A stretch of DNA of 17,987 nt from an uncultured Clostridia bacterium (GCA_944390615.1 CALXRJ010000061.1:1-17987), one strand, 5' to 3'. Shown: positions 1-7,317, counted from the stretch's first letter. The notes: a model not told the origin generated them from the sequence alone. Numbers and translations are program-made.

Positions 1-828
1 AGAATTATTTGTGCCAATGCACAGTTAATACCCTCTAGTGAAATTACCACAGTTGAAACAGGAACAAGGCATAGAACAGCAGAAAGAACAGCAAAACAAA
101 CAGGAGAGCTTGTTATTAGTATTTCGCAAAGAAGAAATATCATCACCATTTTTATCGATAATGAAAGATACATTTTAGAAGACACAGAAGTAGTTTTAAA
201 TAAGGCTAATCAAGCTATTCAAACACTAGAAAAATACAAAAAAGTATTTGACAGCAAACTCAACATATTAAATGAATATGAATTTAATGATATTGTAACA
301 CTAGAAAATGTACTAAGTGTTATCCAAAGAGCAGAAATGGTAATGCAAATTGTAAACGAAATAGAAAGACAAATTGCCGAACTAGGAGATGACGGAAGAT
401 TAGTGGATATGCAGCTAGAGCAACTAATTGGAGGAATTGAAAAAGAAGAAGAGCTAATTATAAAAGATTATGCCATTGTAGAAGATAAATCCTCTGAAAA
501 AATTTTACAAGAAATTGCCAATTTATCTTATGAAGAATTATTAAATGAACAAACTATAGCAAAAATACTAGGATATGACATCTTCTCAGATTTTGATGAA
601 GCTTATGTTTATACAAGAGGGTATCGAATTTTAAGCAAAATTCCAAGAATGCCAAACAGCATTGTAGAAAACTTAGTACAAAGCTTCAAATCCTTCCAAC
701 ACATTATTGATGCTAGCATAGAAGATTTAGACAATGTAGAAGGAATAGGAGAAGTAAGAGCAAGAAACATAAAAACATCACTCAAAAGAATGCAAGAACA
801 ATTTGTATTTGACAATATTATAAATTAA
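1..828 (+). CDS. disA: DNA integrity scanning protein DisA, diadenylate cyclase (5' truncated by window edge)
   Basis: The last 275 residues of DisA, which condenses two ATP into c-di-AMP and scans DNA for branched structures. The reading frame is open from base 1, so the start and roughly the first 80 residues (including the DGA active-site motif) lie outside the window. Visible: the end of the DAC domain with the family motif GTRHRTAER (residues 22-30 of the fragment), a central alpha-helical linker rich in Glu, Ile and Leu, and a C-terminal helix-hairpin-helix DNA-binding domain, where IEDLDNVEGIGEVRARNIK is the hairpin. A TTGACA promoter for the next gene overlaps its 3' end. DisA and the downstream ireB both belong to signalling systems tied to cell-wall homeostasis in Firmicutes. 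Identification is confident; what lies upstream (often radA in this group) cannot be seen. Confidence 0.95.
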   Translation, partial: RIICANAQLIPSSEITTVETGTRHRTAERTAKQTGELVISISQRRNIITIFIDNERYILEDTEVVLNKANQAIQTLEKYKKVFDSKLNILNEYEFNDIVTLENVLSVIQRAEMVMQIVNEIERQIAELGDDGRLVDMQLEQLIGGIEKEEELIIKDYAIVEDKSSEKILQEIANLSYEELLNEQTIAKILGYDIFSDFDEAYVYTRGYRILSKIPRMPNSIVENLVQSFKSFQHIIDASIEDLDNVEGIGEVRARNIKTSLKRMQEQFVFDNIIN

Positions 829-837
829 GTATAAAAT
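809..837 (+). promoter_or_regulatory. Sigma-A type promoter for the PPIase gene, inside the disA 3' end
   Basis: TTGACA (809-814), a 17-base spacer, then TAAAAT (832-837). Transcription would start near 844 and give an approximately 90-nt leader before the ATG at 934. The -35 box lies within the last disA codons. The hexamers and spacing are good; use is inferred. Confidence 0.6.
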
Positions 838-933
838 AAGTCAGAAAAAAATAGAGAGGAAGAAAAAGCGAATTAGGTTTCCCAAAAAGAACTATTTATT
901 CGTATGGTACCTCAAGAAAGGAAGATAATAAAA

Positions 934-1800
934 ATGAACAATAAGAAAACGGGCAAAATAGCATTAGCCATAGCATTAATTTTAATCATCATCATATTAG
1001 GAGTACTTGTTTTTGGATACTACAAAAAAGCAACATTAAATATTCCAAATCCAGTTGTTACCATGGAAGTAGAAAACTTTGGAACCATAAAAATAGAATT
1101 ATATCCAGACCAAGCACCAGAAACAGTCAAAAATTTTATCACACTAGCCAACAACGGATTTTACGATGGACTAACTTTCCATAGAGTAGTAAAAGACTTT
1201 ATGATCCAAGGTGGAGATCCATCTGGAGATGGAACAGGTTCTCCAACTTTTGCAGATTTATATAATAATGAAGATGAAAATGCAACTTACCAATATGCAA
1301 ATGGTGAGGAAGCAACAGGAGCAGATTCCTATACAATTACAGGAGAATTCATGGCAAATGGTTACACAGAAAATACGCTTAATCTAACAGAAGGAACCTT
1401 AGCCATGGCAAGAAGTGACTTTACCCAATATTCATCTACTTTAGCAACCCAATCTTATAATTCTGCTAGTTCCCAATTTTTCATCATGACAACAAATAAC
1501 TATACCAACTTAAGTGGATACTATGCAGGTTTTGGAAGAGTAATAGAAGGAATGGATGTGGTTAAGGAAATAGCAAATGTAGAATGTACTACAGCAAGCA
1601 CAGAAGAAGATACAGAAAACACAGAAGATACCGCAGACACACAAACTGAAGAAGAGGTTTCCACTCCAGTAGAAGATGTAGTCATTACTTCTGTTACAGT
1701 AGAAACCAACGGAGTAGATTATGGAATGCCTCAAACCTTGGTTCCATTTAATTATATGGAATGGTTGTATGGGCTATATGGTTTGACTTATACAGAATAG
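934..1800 (+). CDS. Membrane-anchored cyclophilin-type peptidyl-prolyl cis-trans isomerase
   Basis: A 288-residue extracytoplasmic foldase that isomerises Xaa-Pro bonds. Residues about 8-30 form one N-terminal membrane segment or uncleaved signal anchor. The cyclophilin domain follows, with the motifs FHRVVKDFMIQGGDP (catalytic Arg in FHR, then Phe/Met/Gln), GTLAMARS, SQFFIMT and FGRVIEGMDVV. The domain carries an insertion rich in Asn, Tyr and Thr between GGDP and GTLAMA, and a Thr/Glu/Asp-rich low-complexity segment (TEEDTENTEDTADTQTEEE) before the C-terminus, which would be an exposed acidic spacer. The start at 934 is preferred over the in-frame ATG at 904 because GAAAGGAAG sits about ten bases before 934 and nothing comparable precedes 904. 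It is probably monocistronic from the promoter at 809. A large hairpin repeat begins at the base after its stop codon. Confidence 0.9.
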   Translation: MNNKKTGKIALAIALILIIIILGVLVFGYYKKATLNIPNPVVTMEVENFGTIKIELYPDQAPETVKNFITLANNGFYDGLTFHRVVKDFMIQGGDPSGDGTGSPTFADLYNNEDENATYQYANGEEATGADSYTITGEFMANGYTENTLNLTEGTLAMARSDFTQYSSTLATQSYNSASSQFFIMTTNNYTNLSGYYAGFGRVIEGMDVVKEIANVECTTASTEEDTENTEDTADTQTEEEVSTPVEDVVITSVTVETNGVDYGMPQTLVPFNYMEWLYGLYGLTYTE

Positions 1801-1939
1801 GGACCATTAGGACCGGGTCTTTTTGGTTCCATGCACTAAAAGAACTACGTTCTTTTTTGCTTGGAACCAAAAAGACCCGGTCCCAATGGTCTCTCTGCCA
1901 ATTCTCCTGGTGCCAAAAAGACCTGGTCCCAATGGTCCC
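1801..1939. repeat. Palindromic repeat: near-perfect 92-base hairpin plus a third direct copy of its right arm
   Basis: Left arm 1801-1831 and right arm 1862-1892 are reverse complements at 29 of 31 positions, and one of the two differences is a G-T pair. Between them, AAAAGAAC (1838-1845) and GTTCTTTT (1849-1856) pair around TAC, and GCA/TGC (1833-1835 and 1858-1860) bridges the two stems, so nearly all of 1801-1892 folds. A third copy of the right arm (1908-1938) follows 46 bases after the second in direct orientation, with about four differences. The core of the arms is CCAAAAAGACC followed by GGTCC. It touches the PPIase stop codon and may serve as a 3' end, but no T-run follows. It is much richer in G and C than its surroundings. 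This looks like a REP- or MITE-type intergenic element; the family name is not known to me. Confidence 0.85.
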
Positions 1940-1980
1940 TATTGTTGAGTAAAAAAACCAAACTTAACCACTTTTTGCTA

Positions 1981-2009
1981 TTGACAAAAATATAACGAAA
2001 GTTTACAAT
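1981..2009 (+). promoter_or_regulatory. Strong sigma-A promoter for the G5/glucosaminidase gene
   Basis: TTGACA (1981-1986), a 17-base spacer, and TACAAT (2004-2009). The predicted start near 2016 falls almost on the ribosome binding site AGGTGA (2016-2021), so the leader is only about ten bases. This excludes the in-frame ATG at 2011 as the translation start. Confidence 0.7.
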
Positions 2010-2025
2010 AATGCTAGGTGATTTT

Positions 2026-3018
2026 ATGAAAGCAAAAGAAAAAATAAATAAATTAATCCTAATACTATCTATCATTTTAATTTTATCTATACTTATCTAT
2101 ATTCGCTACATATCCAGCAAAGAAACCTATGCAACAGACGAAGTAGTAGAGCAACCCAAAACGTTACAAATTAGCAATGCTTCCACCATAGATTTAGAAG
2201 CCATCATCCAACAAAACACAAAACAAGTAAACAACAAAGCAGAAATTTACGAAAAGCAAGAAGAACTGGAATACATAACCAAATATAGAAACAATAATGA
2301 ATTATATGTTGGACAAACCCAAGTATCCCAAGAAGGAAGAAATGGGATACAAACCATCACCATGAAAAGAACCTATGACAATGATGGAAACTTAATCAGT
2401 GAAGACCAAGTATCATGTGTTGTAACCAAATCCTCTATCAACAAAATCATAGACATAGGAACCAAAATATATGTCGAACCAGAAAAAGCATCAACAACTA
2501 CAAAAGAAAGCACATCCACCAACTTATCCTTTCATATGGCATTAAACAAACCATCTGGTTTTACAGCGGAACAATTTAAAACAGCCCTAACAGACAGCAA
2601 AGATGTTAACAACATATTCCAAAACAATGCAGAATACTTTTATTACATAGAAGAAGAATACAACATAAACGGAATTTTCGTTGCAGCACTAGGCATACAT
2701 GAAAGTGCTTGGGGAACCTCCAAATTAGCCAAAAACAAATACAATCTATTTGGGTATGGGGCTTATGACTCCAACCCTTATAATGGAGCTTACTCATTTT
2801 CAAGTTATTCCGAATCCATCGACTTAATAGCAAGAGTACTGGTAAAATACTACATCAATCCAGCAGGAACAAAAATTTATGATGGACAAGCAGCCTCTGG
2901 AAAATACTATAATGGAAACACACTTTCAGGTGTCAACCAAAAATATGCGACAGATACCAATTGGGGAAATGCAATTTATAGCCATATGCAATATCTTTAC
3001 GGAAAAATAAGCAATTAA
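2026..3018 (+). CDS. Membrane-anchored G5-domain glucosaminidase (GH73-like peptidoglycan hydrolase)
   Basis: A 330-residue cell-surface enzyme predicted to cut the beta-1,4 bond after N-acetylglucosamine in peptidoglycan. Residues about 9-26 are a signal anchor. Residues about 78-152 read as a G5 domain (YITKYRNNNELYVGQTQVSQEGRNG and onward, with alternating beta-strand pattern and closing IDIGTKIYV), a module associated with binding to wall sugars. Residues about 165-330 match the glucosaminidase fold: FYYIEEEYNINGIFVAALGIHESAWG, with E226 in HES as the likely catalytic acid, then KNKYNLFGYGAYD and the YAT..NWGNAIYSHM ending. The start at 2026 follows AGGTGA by four bases and agrees with the promoter position; an upstream ATG at 2011 is rejected. 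It probably acts in wall turnover or daughter-cell separation. The family is well supported; exact bond specificity is inferred. Confidence 0.88.
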   Translation: MKAKEKINKLILILSIILILSILIYIRYISSKETYATDEVVEQPKTLQISNASTIDLEAIIQQNTKQVNNKAEIYEKQEELEYITKYRNNNELYVGQTQVSQEGRNGIQTITMKRTYDNDGNLISEDQVSCVVTKSSINKIIDIGTKIYVEPEKASTTTKESTSTNLSFHMALNKPSGFTAEQFKTALTDSKDVNNIFQNNAEYFYYIEEEYNINGIFVAALGIHESAWGTSKLAKNKYNLFGYGAYDSNPYNGAYSFSSYSESIDLIARVLVKYYINPAGTKIYDGQAASGKYYNGNTLSGVNQKYATDTNWGNAIYSHMQYLYGKISN

Positions 3019-3023
3019 CCACC

Positions 3024-3049
3024 AAAATCTAACTTTTTGATTTTTTTTT
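3024..3049 (+). terminator. Weak rho-independent terminator after the glucosaminidase gene
   Basis: AAAATC (3024-3029) can pair with GATTTT (3039-3044) around a nine-base loop, and an unbroken T-run extends to 3049. The stem is short and AT-only, so this is tentative. Confidence 0.35.
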
Positions 3050-3059
3050 AGAAAATTTC

Positions 3060-3088
3060 TTGCTATTTTTTGGATAGTATTGTATGAT
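3060..3088 (+). promoter_or_regulatory. Promoter of the 3142-8103 operon
   Basis: TTGCTA (3060-3065), a 17-base spacer and TATGAT (3083-3088), giving a start near 3095 and a leader of roughly 47 bases to the ATG at 3142. Gaps between the following six genes are short or overlapping and the first clear terminator is at 8117-8149, so this promoter probably serves them all. Confidence 0.6.
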
Positions 3089-3141
3089 ATAAGGGTAAAA
3101 AAAATAGGAATTAATATAGTTTCAAGAGGGGGAACAACTAA

Positions 3142-3537
3142 ATGAAAAGAAACTTTATCATAATAGGAATAACAATCCTAATTATATTAGCAAGTACGAT
3201 TTGTTTTAACCAAGTACAAGCAGCTACTGAAGCAGATAGTACCTTAGTAGAATTAAAAGAAAAAGAAATGAGTTCATTAGAAGACTATGAAGAAGCGTAT
3301 GGTTCAAGATCTTATGGCTTAACAGCCTATATTCTACATAAAGTACAAGTATATAGTATTCCATTTTGTTTTTTAGGAATATTAGTTGGCGCAATTTATG
3401 ATTATGTACTAGGAATCAAACATCTTGAAACAAAAGAAAAAGGACTTGCTTTAATGATATCTTTTATAACAATTGCAGTAATATGTCAAGTATTACCACT
3501 TGTATTTACCATAGTTGTAAAATTTGGAAGGGAGTAA
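3142..3537 (+). CDS. Small exported membrane protein of unknown function, first gene of the operon
   Basis: 131 residues, no family recognised. It starts with a classic signal peptide: MKRN, a hydrophobic run of Ile and Leu at 5-21, and VQA at 25-27 for signal peptidase I, followed by an acidic stretch (ATEADSTLVELKEKEMSSLEDYEEAYGS). Two membrane helices follow at about 70-92 and 103-127, joined by a short basic loop (LGIKHLETKEKG). A signal peptide plus two helices and a short charged loop resembles the layout of VirB2/TrbC pilin-type proteins, but no sequence motif confirms this. The ribosome binding site is GAGGGGG about nine bases upstream. The CpaE-like gene starts only six bases after its stop, so the two are almost certainly co-translated partners. 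Confidence 0.75.
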   Translation: MKRNFIIIGITILIILASTICFNQVQAATEADSTLVELKEKEMSSLEDYEEAYGSRSYGLTAYILHKVQVYSIPFCFLGILVGAIYDYVLGIKHLETKEKGLALMISFITIAVICQVLPLVFTIVVKFGRE

Positions 3538-3543
3538 AAACAA

Positions 3544-5880
3544 ATGAAAGTTTTATTTGCAGTAAATGATGAAAATATTTCAACATCTATTGTTAAAAAA
3601 TACCAAAAACAGTACAAAGAAATAATTTCATACAAAAATGTATATTATTTCAATGCTATTTTAAAAGAATTACAAAGGAATAAAAATTATGACAGAGTTG
3701 TCATCAGTGAAGACTTAGAGGAATTCACCAGCTCTAGTTTAGAGCAAAAAGACAAATTTATTTTCGACAGATTAGACAACATTAGTGATGAAGCAGTAGC
3801 TTCTGACGGAAGTGACATTCCCATTATATTAATCTGTTCAGAAAGAAGAAGCAAATCAGAAGACATTTTAGTCAAATTATTCGGCATAGGAATTTATAAT
3901 GCAATCATAGGAGAAGATAGAAGTGTAGAAGAAATTTGTCGACTAATTAACAAACCACGTTCCAAAAAAGAAGCAAAAATTTATTATAAAATAGACTCAG
4001 AAAATGTAAACTATGAAAAAGAAAGTGAAAGTGATGTTAGTGAAATCGAAATGCAAAATATACTAATGCATTTCAAAAAACTCGGAAAAAATGAAGAAAG
4101 ATATGCAGAAAGTTTTAAAAATATCGTTTCACAATATACAGATGCACAATTAAAAGTCATTATAGCAGTGCTACCAAACAACGTAAAAGCAGTGTTAGAA
4201 GAAACATCACCAGAATATCAAAGAATAATGTATGCAGGGGGAAAGGTAGCACCAAGTGCAAGGAGTTTTTCACGAAGCAGAAATGAAAGTATAAAAAAAG
4301 TTAAAAAGAATAATGGAACCAGTGAAAAACTATTAGATGTAGATAATAACAATACAGTTATGTCTAAACCAGTAGTTGTTCCTACTGCAATGGAAAAAAG
4401 CATGTACAAAAAAGTAGATACTAAAAAGAAGGTGGATTTAGAGGAATTAGAGGATGAAGAAGATAATGATATGCTTCAAGAAGAAATCGTAGTAGAAAAG
4501 CCAAAAAGAAGAGGAAGACCAAGAAAAAATCCACTACCAGAGCAACCAATACAAGAAGAAGAAAAACCAAAAAGAAGAGGAAGACCAAGAAAAAATCCAT
4601 TACCAGAAGAAACAGATACATTTGCCAATATCTTACCTGGATTTGATGAGGACGAAGACGAAGACGAGGAAGAACCAATTAGCAACATTCGCTCCAATAA
4701 AAAGGTAGCAAGAACCAATACGATCTTACCAGGATTTGAAGAAGAGGAAGAAGAAGAAAACGAAGAAGATCTATATGAAGAAGACCAACCAGATGATGAA
4801 TATGAAATACAATATGAGGATGAAGATGAAGATAATGATGTATACGAAGAAGAACCAATAAGACGTACAAACATAAGGCAAGCTAGACCTCAATATCAAG
4901 AAGATAGAAATTTCCAAACAGAAGACCAGTTAGAATATAAGCAAGAACTAAAGCAATATGACAATGTTTTTGACGAAGAAGAATATAGTAGTTTATTAAC
5001 CAGTGACAAAAAAGTAGCAGCTTTTGTTGGAACCAGTAAAAATGGAACATCCTTTATCGTAAACAATGTAGCTCAAATTTTATCCAATATGGGAATTAAT
5101 ACAGCCATATTAGATGCTACCCAAAATAAAAATTCATATTATATTTACACAAAAAATAATGAAGAATTAAGAAGAACAGCCACCGATTCTATCAAAAATT
5201 TAATTAATGGAGCAGCAAATGGTATTCAAGTAAATAATAATTTAACTGTATACACAGGATTTCCTACCCAACAAGAAGAAATTTGCCATTCACGTCCAAT
5301 TTTAGAAACACTATTACAAAACCATTCTCTTATCTTAATAGACTGTGATTTCCATACACCAGTGGAATATTTTGATAAATCACAAGAGTTATATTTAGTG
5401 CAATCCATGGATGTCCTTACCATACAACCATTAACCGAATTTTTAAGAGAGTTACAAATCAAAGACTTATTAGATGAAAGCAAAATTAGAATTATATTAA
5501 ACAAACTCTTAAAAATAAAAAGAGTAAATGGTACAGCAATTATTGGAGGTATGTCAAAATACAATAATCCAGATTTATCCTTAATGAAAGATCTATTTAA
5601 TGCCAAAACAGTAAGAGTTGCCGCACAAATACCATTTGATGAAGATGTATATGCCAAATACCTAGAAGACTTAATTGATTGTGAAATAAAATTAAATGGA
5701 TATCCAAAAGAATTTAGAACACAATTAAATATGCTATCAGAGGTAATATATCCATTATTACCAAACAAAAATCAAAGCAAAAACAAAAAAAATAAGAAAG
5801 AGGCATATAACAATTCCTATTCAAATTCATTCTCGTCAGACATGAATCATACATTAGATAATATGAGGAAAAAATATTAA
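3544..5880 (+). CDS. Multidomain protein: receiver-like N-terminus, acidic AT-hook linker, CpaE/MinD-like ATPase-fold C-terminus
   Basis: 778 residues. Residues 1-140 alternate strand and helix (MKVLFAVNDENIS at the start, IPIILICSE near 94) like the atypical receiver domain of CpaE/TadZ proteins, but no phosphorylatable Asp pattern is clear. A helical segment spans about 165-230. Residues 320-333 and 342-355 are near-identical PKRRGRPRKNPLPE units carrying the AT-hook core RGRPRK. Around them are acidic runs of Asp and Glu and two ILPGF(D/E) motifs (363-368, 394-399). Residues about 485-745 resemble MinD/ParA-type Walker ATPases: VAAFVGTSKNGTS (GTSKNGTS at 496-503) stands where GGKGGVGKT is expected, and LILIDCDFHTP (596-606) fits the Walker B position. 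The deviant Walker A lacks the signature Lys and the usual GK(T/S), so ATP hydrolysis is doubtful. The tail is basic and Asn/Ser-rich. Role unknown: possibly localisation or assembly of a membrane or DNA-bound complex. Confidence 0.8.
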   Translation: MKVLFAVNDENISTSIVKKYQKQYKEIISYKNVYYFNAILKELQRNKNYDRVVISEDLEEFTSSSLEQKDKFIFDRLDNISDEAVASDGSDIPIILICSERRSKSEDILVKLFGIGIYNAIIGEDRSVEEICRLINKPRSKKEAKIYYKIDSENVNYEKESESDVSEIEMQNILMHFKKLGKNEERYAESFKNIVSQYTDAQLKVIIAVLPNNVKAVLEETSPEYQRIMYAGGKVAPSARSFSRSRNESIKKVKKNNGTSEKLLDVDNNNTVMSKPVVVPTAMEKSMYKKVDTKKKVDLEELEDEEDNDMLQEEIVVEKPKRRGRPRKNPLPEQPIQEEEKPKRRGRPRKNPLPEETDTFANILPGFDEDEDEDEEEPISNIRSNKKVARTNTILPGFEEEEEEENEEDLYEEDQPDDEYEIQYEDEDEDNDVYEEEPIRRTNIRQARPQYQEDRNFQTEDQLEYKQELKQYDNVFDEEEYSSLLTSDKKVAAFVGTSKNGTSFIVNNVAQILSNMGINTAILDATQNKNSYYIYTKNNEELRRTATDSIKNLINGAANGIQVNNNLTVYTGFPTQQEEICHSRPILETLLQNHSLILIDCDFHTPVEYFDKSQELYLVQSMDVLTIQPLTEFLRELQIKDLLDESKIRIILNKLLKIKRVNGTAIIGGMSKYNNPDLSLMKDLFNAKTVRVAAQIPFDEDVYAKYLEDLIDCEIKLNGYPKEFRTQLNMLSEVIYPLLPNKNQSKNKKNKKEAYNNSYSNSFSSDMNHTLDNMRKKY
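4501..4608 (+). repeat. In-frame duplication encoding two AT-hook units
   Basis: Bases 4501-4542 and 4567-4608 are 42-base direct repeats, 66 bases apart, differing at only two positions. Each encodes a 14-residue PKRRGRPRKNPLPE unit. Near-identity at silent sites points to recent duplication or gene conversion. Confidence 0.85.
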
Positions 5881-5907
5881 TAGTAATCGAAAATGGAGGG
5901 ATAAAGC

Positions 5908-7044
5908 TTGTTAATAATAGTTGTTATAGTATTAGTTTTTACAGTACTCGCATTAGGTATTTATAATTTATCATTATATAAAAGAATCCAAACATTTCAA
6001 AATCAAAGCAAAAGATTTACAAGCTTGAATATATTACAAGATTTCATGAGTATAGCGGGAAGTGATTTGAGTGTTGAAAAAAAGATAAAATCGATCAATG
6101 ATTTAATCGTAGAAAAATATCAAATAAAATACTCAACCATTGTTGTATTTGATGGTACAGATTATGTTATCAAAGCATCCAATGTTAACAAAAGCCATTG
6201 GGAAACTCTTAGTAAGCTCCATGAAGTAGATATATTTAAAGACAGTATAACAACAGCTAGTCCAAAATACATTACAGTAAATAATGAGGGAGAAAAATTG
6301 CCTTACCAAGAAAAAGAATTTGAAAGGGCAAAATCGGCAATCTTTTTTCCGCTTTACATAGACAATGTATATTTAGGATACTGGATCATAGAAAGTGGAA
6401 CACCACATGATTTTGATAATATTGATACAACTGTATTTGAAACCGTAAAAGAAAATATCGTATCTGTATTAAGAGCAGTAGATTATCAAAAAATATTAGA
6501 AAGCATTGTAAGAAAAGACTTATTTACAGGATTAAATTCAGCAGAATATTTATATGGAGAAGGCAAAAAAATTATTGACCAATACACAACATCTGCTATC
6601 TGCATGTTCCGCATTTCAAATATAGAAGAAATTAACAGAATTGCAAGAGAATTGGGTAATAAAGTTATAACAGAAGTAAGTAAAAACGTACAAAAAAATA
6701 TATCAGAAAACTATATATTTGTTCGCTACATGGGCCCAAAATTTGTTATTGTATTTTCTGGCGTAGAAGCAGATAGTGTAGCTGATTTTATTAATGAAAT
6801 AAAAGAATCAACAGAAAGTCTAAAAATATCATTAAACGAAAATTACCAAGTAGAGGAAATTGATATCAAAAGTAAAAAGAAAAAAAACAAAAAGAAAAAA
6901 CGTGAAGAAATAGAAGTTAGTCCATCTTTAAACTTTGTTGTAGCAACCTATTATAAAGGAACTGGTATAGAAGAAGTTTTAAAGAAAATGGAAAAACATT
7001 TAGATGAAGCTTCTAAAGAAGAAAGTCAAATTAATAATATATAA
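5908..7044 (+). CDS. Membrane protein with GAF-like and degenerate GGDEF domains
   Basis: 378 residues with a TTG start at 5908, chosen because GGAGGG ends seven bases before it and no in-frame ATG is nearby. Residues 2-22 are a membrane helix with the rest predicted cytoplasmic. Residues about 40-190 look like a GAF sensory domain (STIVVFDGTDYVIKAS, AIFFPLYIDNVYLGYWIIES). Residues about 200-370 follow the diguanylate cyclase fold from the entry motif RKDLFTGLNSAEYL, but the active-site loop is YMGPKF (274-279) where GG(D/E)EF is expected, and the metal-binding Asp region reads FRISNIEEINRI. c-di-GMP synthesis is therefore unlikely; it may bind a nucleotide or only a protein partner. A Lys-rich insertion (321-332) interrupts the fold before its last strands. 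It lies 27 bases after the CpaE-like gene, in the same operon. Confidence 0.78.
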   Translation: MLIIVVIVLVFTVLALGIYNLSLYKRIQTFQNQSKRFTSLNILQDFMSIAGSDLSVEKKIKSINDLIVEKYQIKYSTIVVFDGTDYVIKASNVNKSHWETLSKLHEVDIFKDSITTASPKYITVNNEGEKLPYQEKEFERAKSAIFFPLYIDNVYLGYWIIESGTPHDFDNIDTTVFETVKENIVSVLRAVDYQKILESIVRKDLFTGLNSAEYLYGEGKKIIDQYTTSAICMFRISNIEEINRIARELGNKVITEVSKNVQKNISENYIFVRYMGPKFVIVFSGVEADSVADFINEIKESTESLKISLNENYQVEEIDIKSKKKKNKKKKREEIEVSPSLNFVVATYYKGTGIEEVLKKMEKHLDEASKEESQINNI

Positions 7045-7059
7045 TAAGGAGGAAAAGTG

Positions 7060-7317
7060 ATGGATTTTGATAAAACAATGTTTTTCAAAGTAGAAAAAAA
7101 TCAAGACATTGATACCAAAAAAGTATTAAAAGAAGTATATGAAGCATTGGTAGAAAAAGGATATAATCCCATTAACCAAATTGTTGGCTATATCTTATCT
7201 GGTGACCCAACCTATATAACAAGTCATAATGATGCAAGAAATAAAATTAGATGTATCGAAAGAGATGAACTACTTGAAAAACTAGTAAAAAATTATATAG
7301 GAATTGAAGAAGCATGA
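7060..7317 (+). CDS. ireB: IreB family regulatory phosphoprotein
   Basis: 85 residues and a full-length match to the IreB/DUF965 family. The block GYNPINQIVGYILSGDPTY, continuing ITSHNDAR...IERDELLEKLVKNY, is the family signature. In Enterococcus, IreB is phosphorylated near its N-terminus by the PASTA Ser/Thr kinase IreK and tunes intrinsic cephalosporin resistance; T6 in MDFDKTMFFK is the equivalent candidate site. ATG at 7060 is chosen over GTG at 7057 since it lies seven bases, not four, after AAGGAGG (7046-7052). The last four bases (ATGA) overlap the ruvX start, so translation is coupled. The kinase and phosphatase genes are not in this window. Confidence 0.93.
   Translation: MDFDKTMFFKVEKNQDIDTKKVLKEVYEALVEKGYNPINQIVGYILSGDPTYITSHNDARNKIRCIERDELLEKLVKNYIGIEEA

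Noticed and set aside
904..933. Earlier ATG for the PPIase
   Set aside because: There is no ribosome binding site before 904; the GAAAGGAAG sequence lies between 904 and 934 and serves the later ATG.
1761..2075. Short open frames on both strands across the palindromic repeat
   Set aside because: They exist because of the inverted repeat, overlap the PPIase end or the next gene's start, and have no ribosome binding site or recognisable product.
3142..3537. Assignment of the small membrane protein as a VirB2/TrbC pilin
   Set aside because: Only the layout (signal peptide, two helices) fits. No other secretion-system subunit is present and many unrelated small membrane proteins share this shape.
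4421..4874. Long - strand open frames, one rich in Ser and others in Leu, Val and Phe
   Set aside because: They are antisense to the acidic Glu/Asp and AT-hook repeats, whose codons leave the opposite strand free of stops. No ribosome binding site, and their composition mirrors the repeats.
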